Of a stretch of DNA of 64,000 nt, positions 52,801 to 64,000 are shown in pieces. Position 1 is the stretch's first letter. Every line of letters starts with the position of its first letter. Origin of the DNA: Terebella lapidaria (taxonomy: Eukaryota > Annelida > Polychaeta > Terebellida > Terebellidae). The DNA is taken from the NCBI GenBank assembly GCA_949152475.1, contig OX424560.1, positions 41,534,219 to 41,598,218 on the forward strand, read 5' to 3'. The translations under genes were made by a program, and so were the position numbers. The notes under the pieces were generated by a model, which was not told the DNA's origin, did not search any database, and was given only the letters and a program-made list of their open reading frames with translations.

Positions 52801-55800
52801 CAGTGAAATCTTTACAAACAATGGTTGATCTGTACCTGTAGTCAAAGTGGGCGCAATTTGACCACAACCCAGTTAACCCGCTGATATCTAGTTTTCAGGT
52901 TACCCAGCCTATGGTCCCATAATTTATCTTTAAAATTTACAGTCCAATCTTTAGAGGAAGTTTTCTTTTCGAATTTCGTCAAAAATGGCCAACGTTGGAC
53001 TTTGATGGTCATTTTTTTCAGTATCTGGTCAATAGTGTTTCTTTTTGATTTCGCACAAGCAGGACCCTTCAGGTCATAGATGTATATAGATTAAATGCTT
53101 TGAATCGCTCCTGGATAATCTATTCATTATCTTCCTCACTAATTTTACACATTCATGACATTCTGAAATACTTGGTTTGTTTATGAAGATAAAATGCTAA
53201 AATTTGTTTATGAAGATAAAATTACTCGAAATGACCTATATTGGAGGCGTAACGCTTGTATATACAGCTTGGACATGTATTGTGAGCATACAGTAAGACT
53301 AAATACAGTAAGACTAAATACATATTTATTGGGTTATTTTATATAACTACAATGTGGAGTAGTCTAATAGATATGTTTGCAAGGCATGATAAAGTAGGAT
53401 ACTAGTATTTTGGATAATGAGTACTGTTTATTAAACAAGAACACAAGTGAGCAAGCGCATGGGAGTTACCACATACCCCTTCAGGTTTATTCTTTAATTT
53501 ACGATTTTTTATTTAGCCAGCTATAATGCCCTTCTGATGAAAGCTGCCCCTGCCCTTCAAATTTGCTTCCGGCGCCCCTGGGTATGAATACACATCCAAG
53601 CCTAGCATCAAATATATCACTTAGATCCACACATGTTGACTTACAGACGGGCTGTTTTTCGCCAAGCCAATGCGTGATGCGGGTTATACGACCCTCATGG
53701 ATCCTTTCCAGAAGAAGTTTGGACGGATCATGACTGCCTTGCTCTACATCCCGTCCATGCTGGGCAGCACTCTGTGGGCCGGTACCATACTCGCCTCTCT
53801 CGGTATGTAACGGATCATTCAAGTAATATTTTCTCTCTGGACAATGTCACATCTCTGGAGAATATTACATATCTAGTACCTCCCTGTCAGATCACTTTCA
53901 GCGATACGTTGTATAGAGATATCCTCGTTCTGGCGACGAAGTCCGGTCAAAAATGCAAAGTCAGAACTTCAAAATTCGAGGTATACATTTGAATACATAT
54001 TTCCAAGGTACACTACACGTGGTATTATACACGACACAGGCGCCACTCTGAGTGTCATTATCGGCCTAAGCTACCTGTGGGCTGTGGTGATCTCCTCGGG
54101 GCTCGCCATCATCTACACCGTGGTCGGCGGCCTGTACTCGGTCGCTTACACGGACGTCATCCAACTCTTCTGCATCTTCTTCGGGCTTGTGAGTGTCTCA
54201 AATGCGTCACTACTCTATTTGTATGTTCGTCGAGATAGCTATTTAAACATGCCTTGAAAACCCTGATAACGACAGAGAGTTCTAGATCTATGATACATCT
54301 CTCCGTCATTTGAGGAAGACTTTCAGTCGAGTTCCCGTCTGTGTGCCTGATGTAAGTTCAAACGAGTTCTCCAGTACATGTCCCGACCCTATCCCCTGCA
54401 GTGGCTCGCCATCCCTTTCTCCATGATGCACCCGGCCACCACGAGTATTCTGGACACGGCACGCTCCGAGGGCGGCTGGATAGGAGTGAGACCCACGGGG
54501 CCCGCGGTCATGATGTACATAGACTTCGCGCTCCTCCTGATCTTTGGCGGGATGCCCTGGCAGGTACACGGTCCATAGCCTAATAAATCAAAGATGAGGG
54601 AAATAGTGTACTTAAATTACCAAACTATCAAGCCATATCATTTCGAACAGTTTTTTTTTCAGATCTGGAAATCAAATTGTTTCATGTAAATTTATAGATA
54701 GTTGTATTCACCAGCACACACATTTATTCTAGGAGTACTTCCAGCGAGCCCTGGCCGTGAAGACCTCCAGGAGCGCCGTGGTTCTCTCCATCTCCAGCAT
54801 GTCCATGATCTGGTTTTTACATTCTAGGAGTACTTCCAGCGAGCCCTGGCCGTGAAGACCACCAGGAGCGCCGTGGTTCTCTCCATCTCCAGCATGTCCA
54901 TGATCTGGTTTTTACATTCTAGGAGTACTTCCAACGAGCCCTGGCCGTGAAGACCTCCAGGAGCGCCGTGGTTCTCTCCATCTCCAGCATGTCCATGATC
55001 TGGTATTTACATTCTAGGAGTACTTCCAGCGAGCCCTGGCCGTGAAGACCTCCAGGAGCACCGTGGTTCTCTCCATCTCCAGCATGTCCATGATCTGGTT
55101 TTTACATTCTAGGAGTACTTCCAACGAGCCCTGGCCGTGAAGACCTCCAGGAGCGCCGTGGTTCTCTCCATCTCCAGCATGTCCATGATCTGGTATTTAC
55201 ATTCTAGGAGTACTTCCAGCGAGCCCTGGCCGTGAAGACCACCAGGAGTGCTGTGGTTCTCTCCATCTCCAGTATGTCCATGATCTGGTTTTTACATTCT
55301 AGGAGTACTTCCAGCGAAGTATGTGCCCTGGCCGTGAAGACCACCAGGAGCGCCGTGGTTCTCTCCATCTCCAGCATGTGCATGATCTGGTCCATTTTAG
55401 GATTACTTCCAGCGAGCCCTGGCCGTGAAGACCTCCAGGAGCGCTGTGGTTCTCTCCATCTCCAGCATGTCAATGATCTGGTATTTACATTCTAGGGGTA
55501 CTTCCAGCGAGCTCTGGCCGTGAAGACCACCAGGAGCGCCGTGGTTCTCTCCATCTCCAGTATGTTCATGATCTGGTTTTTACATTCTAGGAGTATTTCC
55601 AGCGAGCCCTGGCCGTGAAGACCTCCAGGAGCGCCGTGGTTCTCTCCATCTCCAGCATGTCCATGATCTGGTTTTTACATTCTAGGAGTACTTCCAGCGA
55701 GCCCTGGCCGTGAAGACCTCCAGGAGCGCCGTGGTTCTCTCCATCTCCAGCATGTCCATGATCTGGTTTTTACATTCTAGGAGTATTTCCAGCGAGCTCT

Positions 55801-58800
55801 GGCCGTGAAGACCACCAGGAGCGCCGTGGTTCTCTCCATCTCCAGCATGTCCATGATCTGGTTTTTACATTCTAGGAGTACTTCCAGCGAGCTCTGGCCG
55901 TGAAGACCACCAGGAGTGCCGTGGTTCTCTCCATCTCCAGCATGTCCATGATCTGGTTTTTACATTCTAGGAGTACTTCCAGCGAGCTCTGGCCGTGAAG
56001 ACCTCCAGGAGCGCCGTGGTTCTCTCCATCTCCAGCATGTCCATGATCTGGTTTTTACATTCTAGGAGTACTTCCAGCGAGCCCTGGCCGTGAAGACCTC
56101 CAGGAGCGCCGTGGTTCTCTCCATCTCCAGCATGTCCATGATCTGGTTTTTACATTCTAGGAGTACTTCCAGCGAGCTCTGGCCGTGAAGACCACCAGGA
56201 GCGCCGTGGTTCTCTCCATCTCCAGCATGTCCATGATCTGGTTTTTACATTCTAGGAGTACTTCCAGTGAGCCCTGGCCGTGAAGACCACCAGGAGCGCC
56301 GTGGTTCTCTCCATCTCCAGCATGTCCATGATCTGGTTTTTACATTCTAGGAGTACTTCCAGCGAGCTCTGGCCGTGAAGACCACCAGGAGTGCCGTGGT
56401 TCTCTCCATCTCCAGCATGTCCATGATCTGGTTTTTACATTCTAGGAGTACTTCCAGCGAGCCCTGGCCGTGAAGACCACCAGGAGCGCCGTGGTTCTCT
56501 CCATCTCCAGCATGTCCATGATCTGGTTTTTACATTCTAGGAGTACTTCTAGCCAGCCCTGGCAGTGAAGACCACCAGGAGTGCCGTGGTTCTCTCCATC
56601 TCCAGCATGTCCATGATCTGGTTTTTACATTCTAGGAGTACTTCCAGCGAGCCCTGGCCGTGAAGACCACCAGGAGCGCCGTGGTTCTCTTCATCTCCAG
56701 CATGTCCATGACCTGGTTTTTACATTCTAGGAGTACTTCCAGCGAGCCCTGGCCGTGAGGACCACCAGGAGCGCCGTGGTTCTCTCCATCTCCAGCATGT
56801 CCAAGATCTGGTTTTTACATTCTAGGAGTACTACCAGCGAGCCCTGGCCGTGAAGACCTCCAGGAGCGCCGTGGTTCTCTCCATCTCCAGCATGTCCATG
56901 ATCTGGTTTTTACATTCTAGGAGTATTTCCAGCGAGCCCTGGCCGTGAAGACCTCCAGGAGTGCCGTGGTTCTCTCCATCTCCAGCATGTCCATGATCTG
57001 GTATTTACATTCCAGGAGTACTTTCAGTGAGCCCTGGCCGTGAAGACCACCAGGAGCGCCGTGGTTCTCTCCATCTCCAGCATGTCCATGATCTGGTATT
57101 TACATTCTAGGAGTACTTTCAGTGAGCCCTGGCCGTGAAGACATCCAGGAGCGCCGTGGTTCTCTCCATCTCCAGCATGTCCATGATCTGGTTTTTACAT
57201 TCTAGGAGTACTTCCAGCGAGCCCTGGCCGTGAAGACCACCAGGAGCGCCGTGGTTTTCGCCATCTCCAGCATGTCCATGATCTGGTTTTTACATTTTAG
57301 GAGTATTTCCAGCGAGCCCTGGCCGTGAAGACCTCCAGGGGCGCCGTGGTTCTCTCCATCTCCAGCATGTCCATGATCTGGTTTTTACATTCTAGGAGTA
57401 CTACTAGCGAGCCCTGGCCGGGAAGACCTCCAGGAGCGCCGTGGTTCTCTCCATCTCCAGCATGTCCATGATCTGGTTTTTACATTCAAGGAGTACTTCC
57501 AGCGAGTTCTGGCCGTGAAGACCTCCAAGAGTGCAGTGGTTCTCTCCATCTCCAGCATGTCCATGATCTGGTTTTTACATTCTAGGAGTACTTCCAGCGA
57601 GCTCTGGCCGTGAAGACCACCAGGAGTGCCGTGGTTCTCTCCATCTCCAGCATGTCCATGATCTGGTTTTTACATTCTAGGAGTACTTCCAGCGAGCTCT
57701 GGCCGTGAAGACCACCAGGAGTGCCGTGGTTCTCTCCATCTCCAGCATGTCCATGATCTGGTTTTTACATTCTAGGAGTACTTCCAGGGAGCTCTGGAAG
57801 TGAAGACCACCAGGAGTGCCGTGGTTCTCTCCATCTCCAGCATGTCCATGATCTGGTTTTTACATTATAGGAGTACTTCCAGCGAGCCCTGGCCGTGAAG
57901 ACCTCCAGGAGCGCCGTGATTCTCTCCATCTCCAGCATGTCCATGATCTGGTTTTTACATTCTAGGAGTACTTCTAGCGAGCCCTGGCCGTGAAGACCAC
58001 CAGGAGCGCCGTGGTTCTCTTCATCTCCAGCATGTCCATGACCTGGTTTTTACATTCTAGGAGTACTTCCAGCGAGCCCTGGCCGTGAGGACCACCAGGA
58101 GCGCCGTGGTTCTCTCCATCTCCAGCATGTCCATGATCTGGTTTTTACATTCTAGGAGTACTACCAGCGAGCCCTGGCCGTGAAGACCTCCAGGAGCGCC
58201 GTGGTTCTCTCCATCTCCAGCATGTCCATGATCTGGTTTTTACATTCTAGGAGTACTTCCAGCGAGCCCTTGCCGTGAAGACCTCCAGGAGTGCCGTGGT
58301 TCTCTCCATCTCCAGCATGTCCATGATCTGGTATTTACATTCCAGGAGTACTTTCAGTGAGCCCTGGCCGTGAAGACCACCAGGAGCGCCGTGGTTCTCT
58401 CCATCTCCAGCATGTCCATGATCTGGTATTTACATTCTAGGAGTACTTTCAGTGAGCCCTGGCCGTGAAGACATCCAGGAGCGCCGTGGTTCTCTCCATC
58501 TCCAGCATGTCCATGATCTGGTTTTTACATTCTAGGAGTACTTCCAGCGAGCCCTGGCCGTGAAGACCTCCAGGAGCGCCGTGGTTTTCGCCATCTCCAG
58601 CATGTCCATGATCTGGTTTTTACATTTTAGGAGTATTTCCAGCGAGCCCTGGCCGTGAAGACCTCCAGGGGCGCCGTGGTTCTCTCCATCTCCAGCATGT
58701 CCATGATCTGGTTTTTACATTCTAGGAGTACTTCTAGCGAGCCCTGGCCGTGAAGACCTCCAGGAGCGCCGTGGTTCTCTCCATCTCCAGCATGTCCATG

Positions 58801-61800
58801 ATCTGGTTTTTACATTCAAGGAGTACTTCCAGCGAGCTCTGGCCGTGAAGACCTCCAAGAGTGCCGTGGTTCTCTCCATCTCCAGCATGTCCATGATCTG
58901 GTTTTTACATTCTAGGAGTACTTCCAGCGAGCTCTGGCCGTGAAGACCACCAGGAGTGCTGTGGTTCTCTCCATCTCCAGCATGTCCATGATCTGGTTTT
59001 TACATTCTAGGAGTACTTCCAGCGAGCTCTGGCCGTGAAGACCACCAGGAGTGCCGTGGTTCTCTCCATCTCCAGCATGTCCATGATCTGGTTTTTACAT
59101 TCTAGGAGTACTTCCAGCGAGCTCTGGAAGTGAAGACCACCAGGAGTGCCGTGGTTCTCTCCATCTCCAGCATGTCCATGATCTGGTTTTTACATTATAG
59201 GAGTACTTCCAGCGAGCCCTGGCCGTGAAGACCTCCAGGAGCGCCGTGATTCTCTCCATCTCCAGCATGTCCATGATCTGGTTTTTACATTCTAGGAGTA
59301 CTTCTAGCGAGCCCTGGCCGTGAAGACCTCCAGGAGCGCCGTGGTTCTCTCCATCTCCAGCATGTCCATGATCTGGTTTTTACATTCAAGAAGTACTTCC
59401 AGCGAGCTCTGGCCGTGAAGACCACCAGGAGTGCCGTGGTTCTCTCCATCTCCAGCATGTCCATGATCTGGTTTTTACATTCTAGGAGTACTTCCAGCGA
59501 GCTCTGGCCGTGAAGACCACCAGGAGCGCCGTGGTTCTCTCCATCTCCAGGATGTCCATGATCTGGTTTTTACATTCTAGGAGTACTTCCAGCGAGCCCT
59601 GGCCGTGAAGACCTCCAGGAGCGCCGTGGTTCTCTCCATCTCCAGCATGTCCATGATCTGGTTTTTACATTCTAGGAGTACTTTCAGCGAGCCCTGGCCG
59701 TGAAGACCTTCAGGAGCGCCGCGGTTCTCTCCATCTCCAGCATGTCCATGATCTGGTTTTTACATTCTAGGACTACTTTCAGCGAGCCCTGGCCGTGAGG
59801 ACCACCAGGAGCGCCGTGGTTCTCTCCATCTCCAGCATGTCCATGATCTGGTTTTTACATTCTAGAAGTACTTCTAGCGAGCCCTGACCGTGAAGACCTC
59901 CAGGAGCGCCGTGGTTCTCTCCATCTCCAGCATGTCCATGATCTGGTTTCTACATTCTAGGAGAACTTCTAGCAAGCCCTGGCCGTGAAGACCACCAGGA
60001 GTGCCGTGGTTCTCTCCATCTCCAGCATGTCCATGATCTGGTTTTTACATTCTAGGAGTACTTCCAGCGAGCCCTGGCCGTGAAGACCACCAGGAGTGCC
60101 GTGGTTCTCTCCATCTCCAGCATGTCCACGATCTGGTTTTTACATTCTAGGAGTACTTCCAGCGAGCCCGGGCCGTGAAGACCACCAGGAGCGCCGTGGT
60201 TCTCTCCATCTCCAGCATGTCCATGATCTGGTTTTTACATTCTAGGAGTACTTCCAGCGAGCCCTGGCCGTGAAGACCACGAGGAGTGCCGTGGTTCTCT
60301 CCATCTTCAGCATGTCCACAATCTGGTTTTTACATTCTAGGAGTACTTCCAGCGAGCTCTGGCCGTGAAGACCACCAGGAGTGCCGTGGTTCTCTCCATC
60401 TCCAGCATGTCCATGATCTGGTTTTTACATTCTAGGAGTACTTCCAGCGAGCCCTGGCCGTGAAGACCTCCAGGATCGCCGTGGTTCTCTCCATCTCCAG
60501 CATGTCCATGATCTGGTTTTTACATTCTAGGAGTATTTCCAGCGAGCTCTGGCCGTGAAGACCACCAGGAGCGCTGTGGTTCTCTCCATCTCCAGCATGT
60601 CCATGATTTGGTTTTTACATTCTAGGAATATTTCCAGCGAATTCTGGCCGTGGAGACCACCAGGAGCGCCGTGGCTCTCTTCATCTCCAGCATGTCCATG
60701 ATCTGGTTTTTACATTCTAGGAGTACTTCCAGCGAGCCCTGGCCGTGAGGACCACCAGGAGCGCCGTGGTTCTCTCCATCTCCAGCATGTCCATGATCTG
60801 GTTTTTACATTCTAGGAGTACTTCCAGTGAGCCCTGGCCGTAAAGACCACCAGGAGCGCCGTGGTTCTCTCCATCTCCAGCATGTCCATGATCTGGTTTT
60901 TACATTCTAGGAGTACTACCAGCGAGCCCTGGCCGTGAAGACCACCAGGAGTGCCGTGGTTCTCTCCATCTCCAGCATGTCCATGATATGGTTTTTACAT
61001 TCTAGGAGTACTTCCAGCGAGCCCTGGCCATGAAGACCTCCAGGAGCCCCGTGGTTCTCTCCATCTCCAGCATGTCCATGATCTGGTTTTTACATTCTAG
61101 GAGTACTTTCAGTGAGCCCTGGCCGTGAAGACCTCCAGGAGCACCGTGGTTCTCTCCATCTCCAGCATGTCCATGATCTGGTTTTTACATTCTAGGAGTA
61201 CTTCGAGCGAGCCCTGGCCGTGAAGACCACCAGGAGCGCCGTGGTTCTCTCCATCTCCAGCATGTCCATGATCTGGTTTTTACATTCTAGGAGTACTTTC
61301 AGTGAGCCCTGGCCGTGAAGACCTCCAGGAGCACCGTGGTTCTCTCCATCTCCAGCATGTCCATGATCTGGTTTTTACATTCTAGGAGTACTTCCAGCGA
61401 GCCCTGGCCGTGAAGACCTCCAGGAGCGCCGTGGTTCTCTCCATCTCCAGCATGTCCATGATCTGGTTTTTACATTCTAGGAGTACTTCCAGCGAGCCCT
61501 GGCCGTGAAGACCTCCAGGAGCGCCGTGGTTCTCTCCATCTCCAGCATATCCATGATCTGGTTTTTACATTCTAGGAGTACTTTCAGCGAGCCCTGGCCG
61601 TGAAGACCTCCAGGAGCGCCGTGGTTCTCTCCATCTCCAGCATGTCCATGATCTGGTTTTTACATTCTAGGAGTACTTTCAGCGAGCCCTGGCCGTGAGG
61701 ACCACCAGGAGCGCCGTGGTTCTCTCCATCTCCAGCATGTCCATGATCTGGTTTTTACATTCTAGGAGTACTTCTAGCGAGCCCTGACCGTGAAGACCTC

Positions 61801-64000
61801 CAGGAGCGCCGTGGTTCTCTCCATCTCCAGCATGTCCATGATCTGGTTTTTACATTCTAGGAGAACTTCTAGCGAGCCCTGGCTGTGAAGACCACCAGGA
61901 GTGCCGTGGTTCTCTCCATCTCCAGCATGTCCATGATCTGGTTTTTATATTCTAGGAGTACTTCCAGCGAGCCCTGGCCGTGGAGACCACCAGGAGTGCC
62001 GTGGTTCTCTCCATCTCCAGCATGTCCACGATCTGGTTTTTACATTCTAGGAGTACTTCCAGCGAGCCCGGGCCGTGAAGACCACCAAGAGCGCCGTGGT
62101 TCTCTCCATTTCCAGCATGTCCATGATCTGGTTTTTACATTCTAGGAGTACTTCCAGCGAGCCCTGGCCGTGAAGACCACCAGGAGTGCCGTGGTTCTCT
62201 CCATCTCCAGCATGTCCACGATCTGGTTTTTACATTCTAGGAGTACTTCCAGCGAGCCCGGGCCGTAAAGACCACCAGGAGCGCCGTGGTTCTCTCCATC
62301 TCCAGCATGTCCATGATCTGGTTTTTACATTCTAGGAGTACTTCCATCGAGCCCTGGCCGTGAAGACCACCAGGAGCGCCGTGGTTCTCTCCATCTCCAG
62401 CATGTCCCTGATATGGTTTTTACATTCTAGGAGTACTTCCAGCTAGCCCTGGCCGTGAAGACCACCAGGAGCGCCGTGGTTCTCTCCATCTCCAGCATGT
62501 CCATGATATGGTTTTTACATTCTAGGAGTACTTCCAGCGAGCCCTGGCCGTGAAGACCACCAGGAGCGCCGTGGTTCTCTCCATCTCCAGCATGTCCATG
62601 ATCTGGATTTTACATTCTAGGAGTACTTCCAGCGAGCCCTGGCCGTGAAGACCTCCAGGAGCGCCGTGGTTCTCTCCATCTCCAGCATGTCCATGATCTG
62701 GTTTTTACATTCTAGGAGTACTTCCAGCGAGCCCTGGCCGTGAAGACCTCCAGGAGTGCCGTGGTTCTCTCCATCTCCAGCATGTCCATGATCTGGTTTT
62801 TACATTCTAGGAGTACTTCCAGCGAGCCCTGGCCGTGAAGACCACCAGGAGCGCCGTGGTTTTCTCCATCTCCAGCATGTCCGTGATCTGGTTTTTACAT
62901 TCTTGGAGTACTTCCAGCGAGCCCTGGCCGTGAAGACCACCAGGAGCGCCGTTGTTTTCTCCATCTCCAGCATGTCCATGATCTGGTTTTTACATTCTTG
63001 GAGTACTTCCAGCGAGCCCTGGCCGTGAAAACCTCCAGGAGCGCCGTGGTTCTCTCCATCTCCAGCATGTCCATGATCTGGTTTTTACATTCTAGGAGTA
63101 CTTCCATCGAGCCCTGGCCGTGAAGACCACCAGGAGCGCCGTGGTTCTCTCCATCTCCAGCATGTCCCTGATATGGTTTTTACATTCTAGGAGTACTTCC
63201 AGCTAGCCCTGGCCGTGAAGACCACCAGGAGCGCCGTGGTTCTCTCCATCTCCAGCATGTCCATGATATGGTTTTTACATTCTAGGAGTACTTCCAGCGA
63301 GCCCTGGCCGTGAAGACCACCAGGAGCGCCGTGGTTCTCTCCATCTCCAGCATGTCCATGATCTGGTTTTTACATTGTAGGAGTACTTCCAGCGAGCCCT
63401 GGCCGTGAAGACCACCAGGAGCGCCGTGGTTCTCTCCATCTCCAGCATGTCCATGATCTGGTTTTTACATTCTATGAGTACTTCCAGCGAGCCCTGGCCG
63501 TGAAGACCACCAGGAGCGCCGTGGTTCTCTCCATCTCCAGCATGTCCATGATCTGGTTTTTACATTGTAGGAGTACTTCCAGCGAGCCCTGGCCGTGAAG
63601 ACCACCAGGAGCGCCGTGGTTCTCTCCATCTCCAGCATGTCCATGATCTGGTTTTTACATTGTAGGAGTACTTTCAGCGAGCCCTGGCCGTGAAGACCTC
63701 CAGGATCGCCGTGGTTCTCTCCATCTCCAGCATGTCCATGATCTGGTTTTTACATTCTAGGAGTATTTCCAGCGAGCTCTGGCCGTGAAGACCACCAGGA
63801 GCGCTGTGGTTCTCTCCATCTCCAGCATGTCCATGATCTGGTTTTTACATTCTAGGAATATTTCCAGCGAATTCTGGGCGTGGAGACCACCAGGAGCGCC
63901 GTGGCTCTCTTCATCTCCAGCATGTCCATGATCTGGTTTTTACATTCTAGGAGTACTTCCAGCGAGCCCTGGCCGTGAGGACCACCAGGAGCGCCGTGGT
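49844..64000 (+). CDS. High-affinity choline transporter-like (SLC5A7/CHT1), 5' part
   Basis: Sodium-coupled choline uptake transporter of the SLC5 family. Exons 1-6: 49844-49887, 50099-50331, 50630-50743, 53647-53802, 54040-54188, 54402-54563 (858 bp, 286 codons, phases consistent). Exon 7 begins GAGTACTTCCAGCG ([19 protein letters not shown]), first at 54733, but is copied in a tandem array to the window end, so its functional copy and all later exons lie outside. The N-terminus carries Asn-rich glycosylation-like sites ([15 protein letters not shown]), then the first membrane segment ([20 protein letters not shown]). CHT1 hallmarks are [53 protein letters not shown] and GGMPWQEYFQRAL. Exon 3's donor lies in a 42-bp array and exon 7's acceptor in a 95-bp array. 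SLC5A7 orthology versus a paralogue is not settled. Confidence 0.88.
50728..52103 (+). repeat. 42-bp tandem array duplicating the exon 3 splice donor
   Basis: Each unit reads CCCTCGGCATACTCTCCA|GTGAGT then TAGTACACAATTATATAA. The first unit is the end of exon 3 plus its donor (GTGAGT at 50744). Donors then recur every 42 bp, with one unit lengthened by a 14-bp internal repeat near 51069, to a final, degenerate GTGTGT at 52102: 32 intact donors plus one decayed. Unit differences are few (TCC/TTT, ATA/AAA, AAC/ATC). The long frames through the array ([14 protein letters not shown] repeated) exist because 42 is divisible by 3. Confidence 0.95.
52104..53646 (+). other. Rest of transporter intron 3
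   Basis: No coding exon. It holds a poly-G run (about 52351), three direct copies of a ~20-bp unit with ATGATATTTACCATTA (about 52500-52556), a short GGGGGCAGCAC minisatellite (about 52667-52740), and about 52894-53060, a fragment of the AGGTTACC transposon family (CAGGTTACCCAGCC; CAAAAATGGCCAACG). A 20-bp duplication (CAGTAAGACTAAATA) lies near 53290. Confidence 0.6.
54731..64000 (+). repeat. 95-bp tandem array duplicating the exon 7 splice acceptor, at least 97 units
   Basis: The unit is the end of intron 6 (TTTTTACATTCTAG) plus the first ~80 bp of exon 7 (GAGTACTTCCAGCGAGCCCT to ATGATCTGG). Unit starts at 54731, 54826 and 54921 give a 95-bp period; the last start is at 63949, which is 97 periods plus 3 bp, and the array is cut by the window edge. 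One unit near 55.3 kb carries extra bases and its neighbour a small deletion. Most units keep an intact TAG acceptor; exceptions include AAG (for example about 57488). Because 95 is not divisible by 3, reading from any unit into the next meets a TGA in the GCCGTGA of the next copy. Blocks of several units are themselves repeated (14, 8, 20 and 34 units apart). Confidence 0.97.

Noticed and set aside
54731-64000. Regular 95-bp array considered as a CRISPR array or classical satellite
   Set aside because: There are no unique spacers, the context is eukaryotic, and each unit is intron end plus coding exon of the adjacent gene.

Overview
The window is eukaryotic, from an animal: every host gene but one is split by introns with GT..AG borders. 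The gene set (mitochondrial NDUFS1, an HCN channel, UBE3D, a DUF1295 reductase, an ankyrin/SOCS-box protein and a CHT1-type SLC5 transporter), short introns, heavy load of non-autonomous DNA transposons and minisatellites lying across splice junctions suggest a marine invertebrate deuterostome. A lancelet (Branchiostoma) is my best guess. This is inference; no marker sequence proves the species.

Layout. 1-5.65 kb: intergenic, mostly a 3.2-kb inverted-repeat transposon carrying two Helitron-like insertions. 5.66-11.97 kb (+): complete NDUFS1, 18 coding exons, 727 codons. 12.70-16.31 kb (-): complete HCN-type channel, 11 coding exons, 584 codons, convergent with NDUFS1. 17.69-26.17 kb (+): UBE3D, 8 coding exons, 420 codons, divergent from HCN; intron 1 is full of fold-back repeats and the last intron holds a minisatellite interrupted by a Helitron-like element. 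27.0-35.1 kb: nested non-autonomous transposons, including a 3.2-kb imperfect palindrome. 35.1-38.55 kb: a 1,728-bp tandem duplication that copies a 203-codon ORF and the 3' part of the last exon of the next gene. 38.32-42.72 kb (-): DUF1295/steroid-5-alpha-reductase-like gene, 5 exons, 344 codons, with a broken LINE in intron 1. 44.28-46.06 kb (-): single-exon ankyrin-repeat/SOCS-box protein. 46.2-47.9 kb: another full-length copy of the transposon family seen at 27-33 kb. 49.84 kb to the end (+): high-affinity choline transporter-like gene; exons 1-6 are clear, and the rest of the window is a tandem array.

The most striking feature is three tandem arrays, each built across a splice junction of a host gene. 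A 42-bp repeat multiplies the 5' splice site of transporter exon 3 about 32 times. A 95-bp repeat multiplies the 3' splice site plus about 80 bp of transporter exon 7 at least 97 times and runs off the window. A ~41-bp repeat multiplies the 3' splice site of the last UBE3D exon about 30 times. The genes show no shared pathway; what links them is this mode of repeat growth.

Exon borders were assigned by reading frame, splice consensus and remembered family sequence. All joined phases agree, but no transcript was available.
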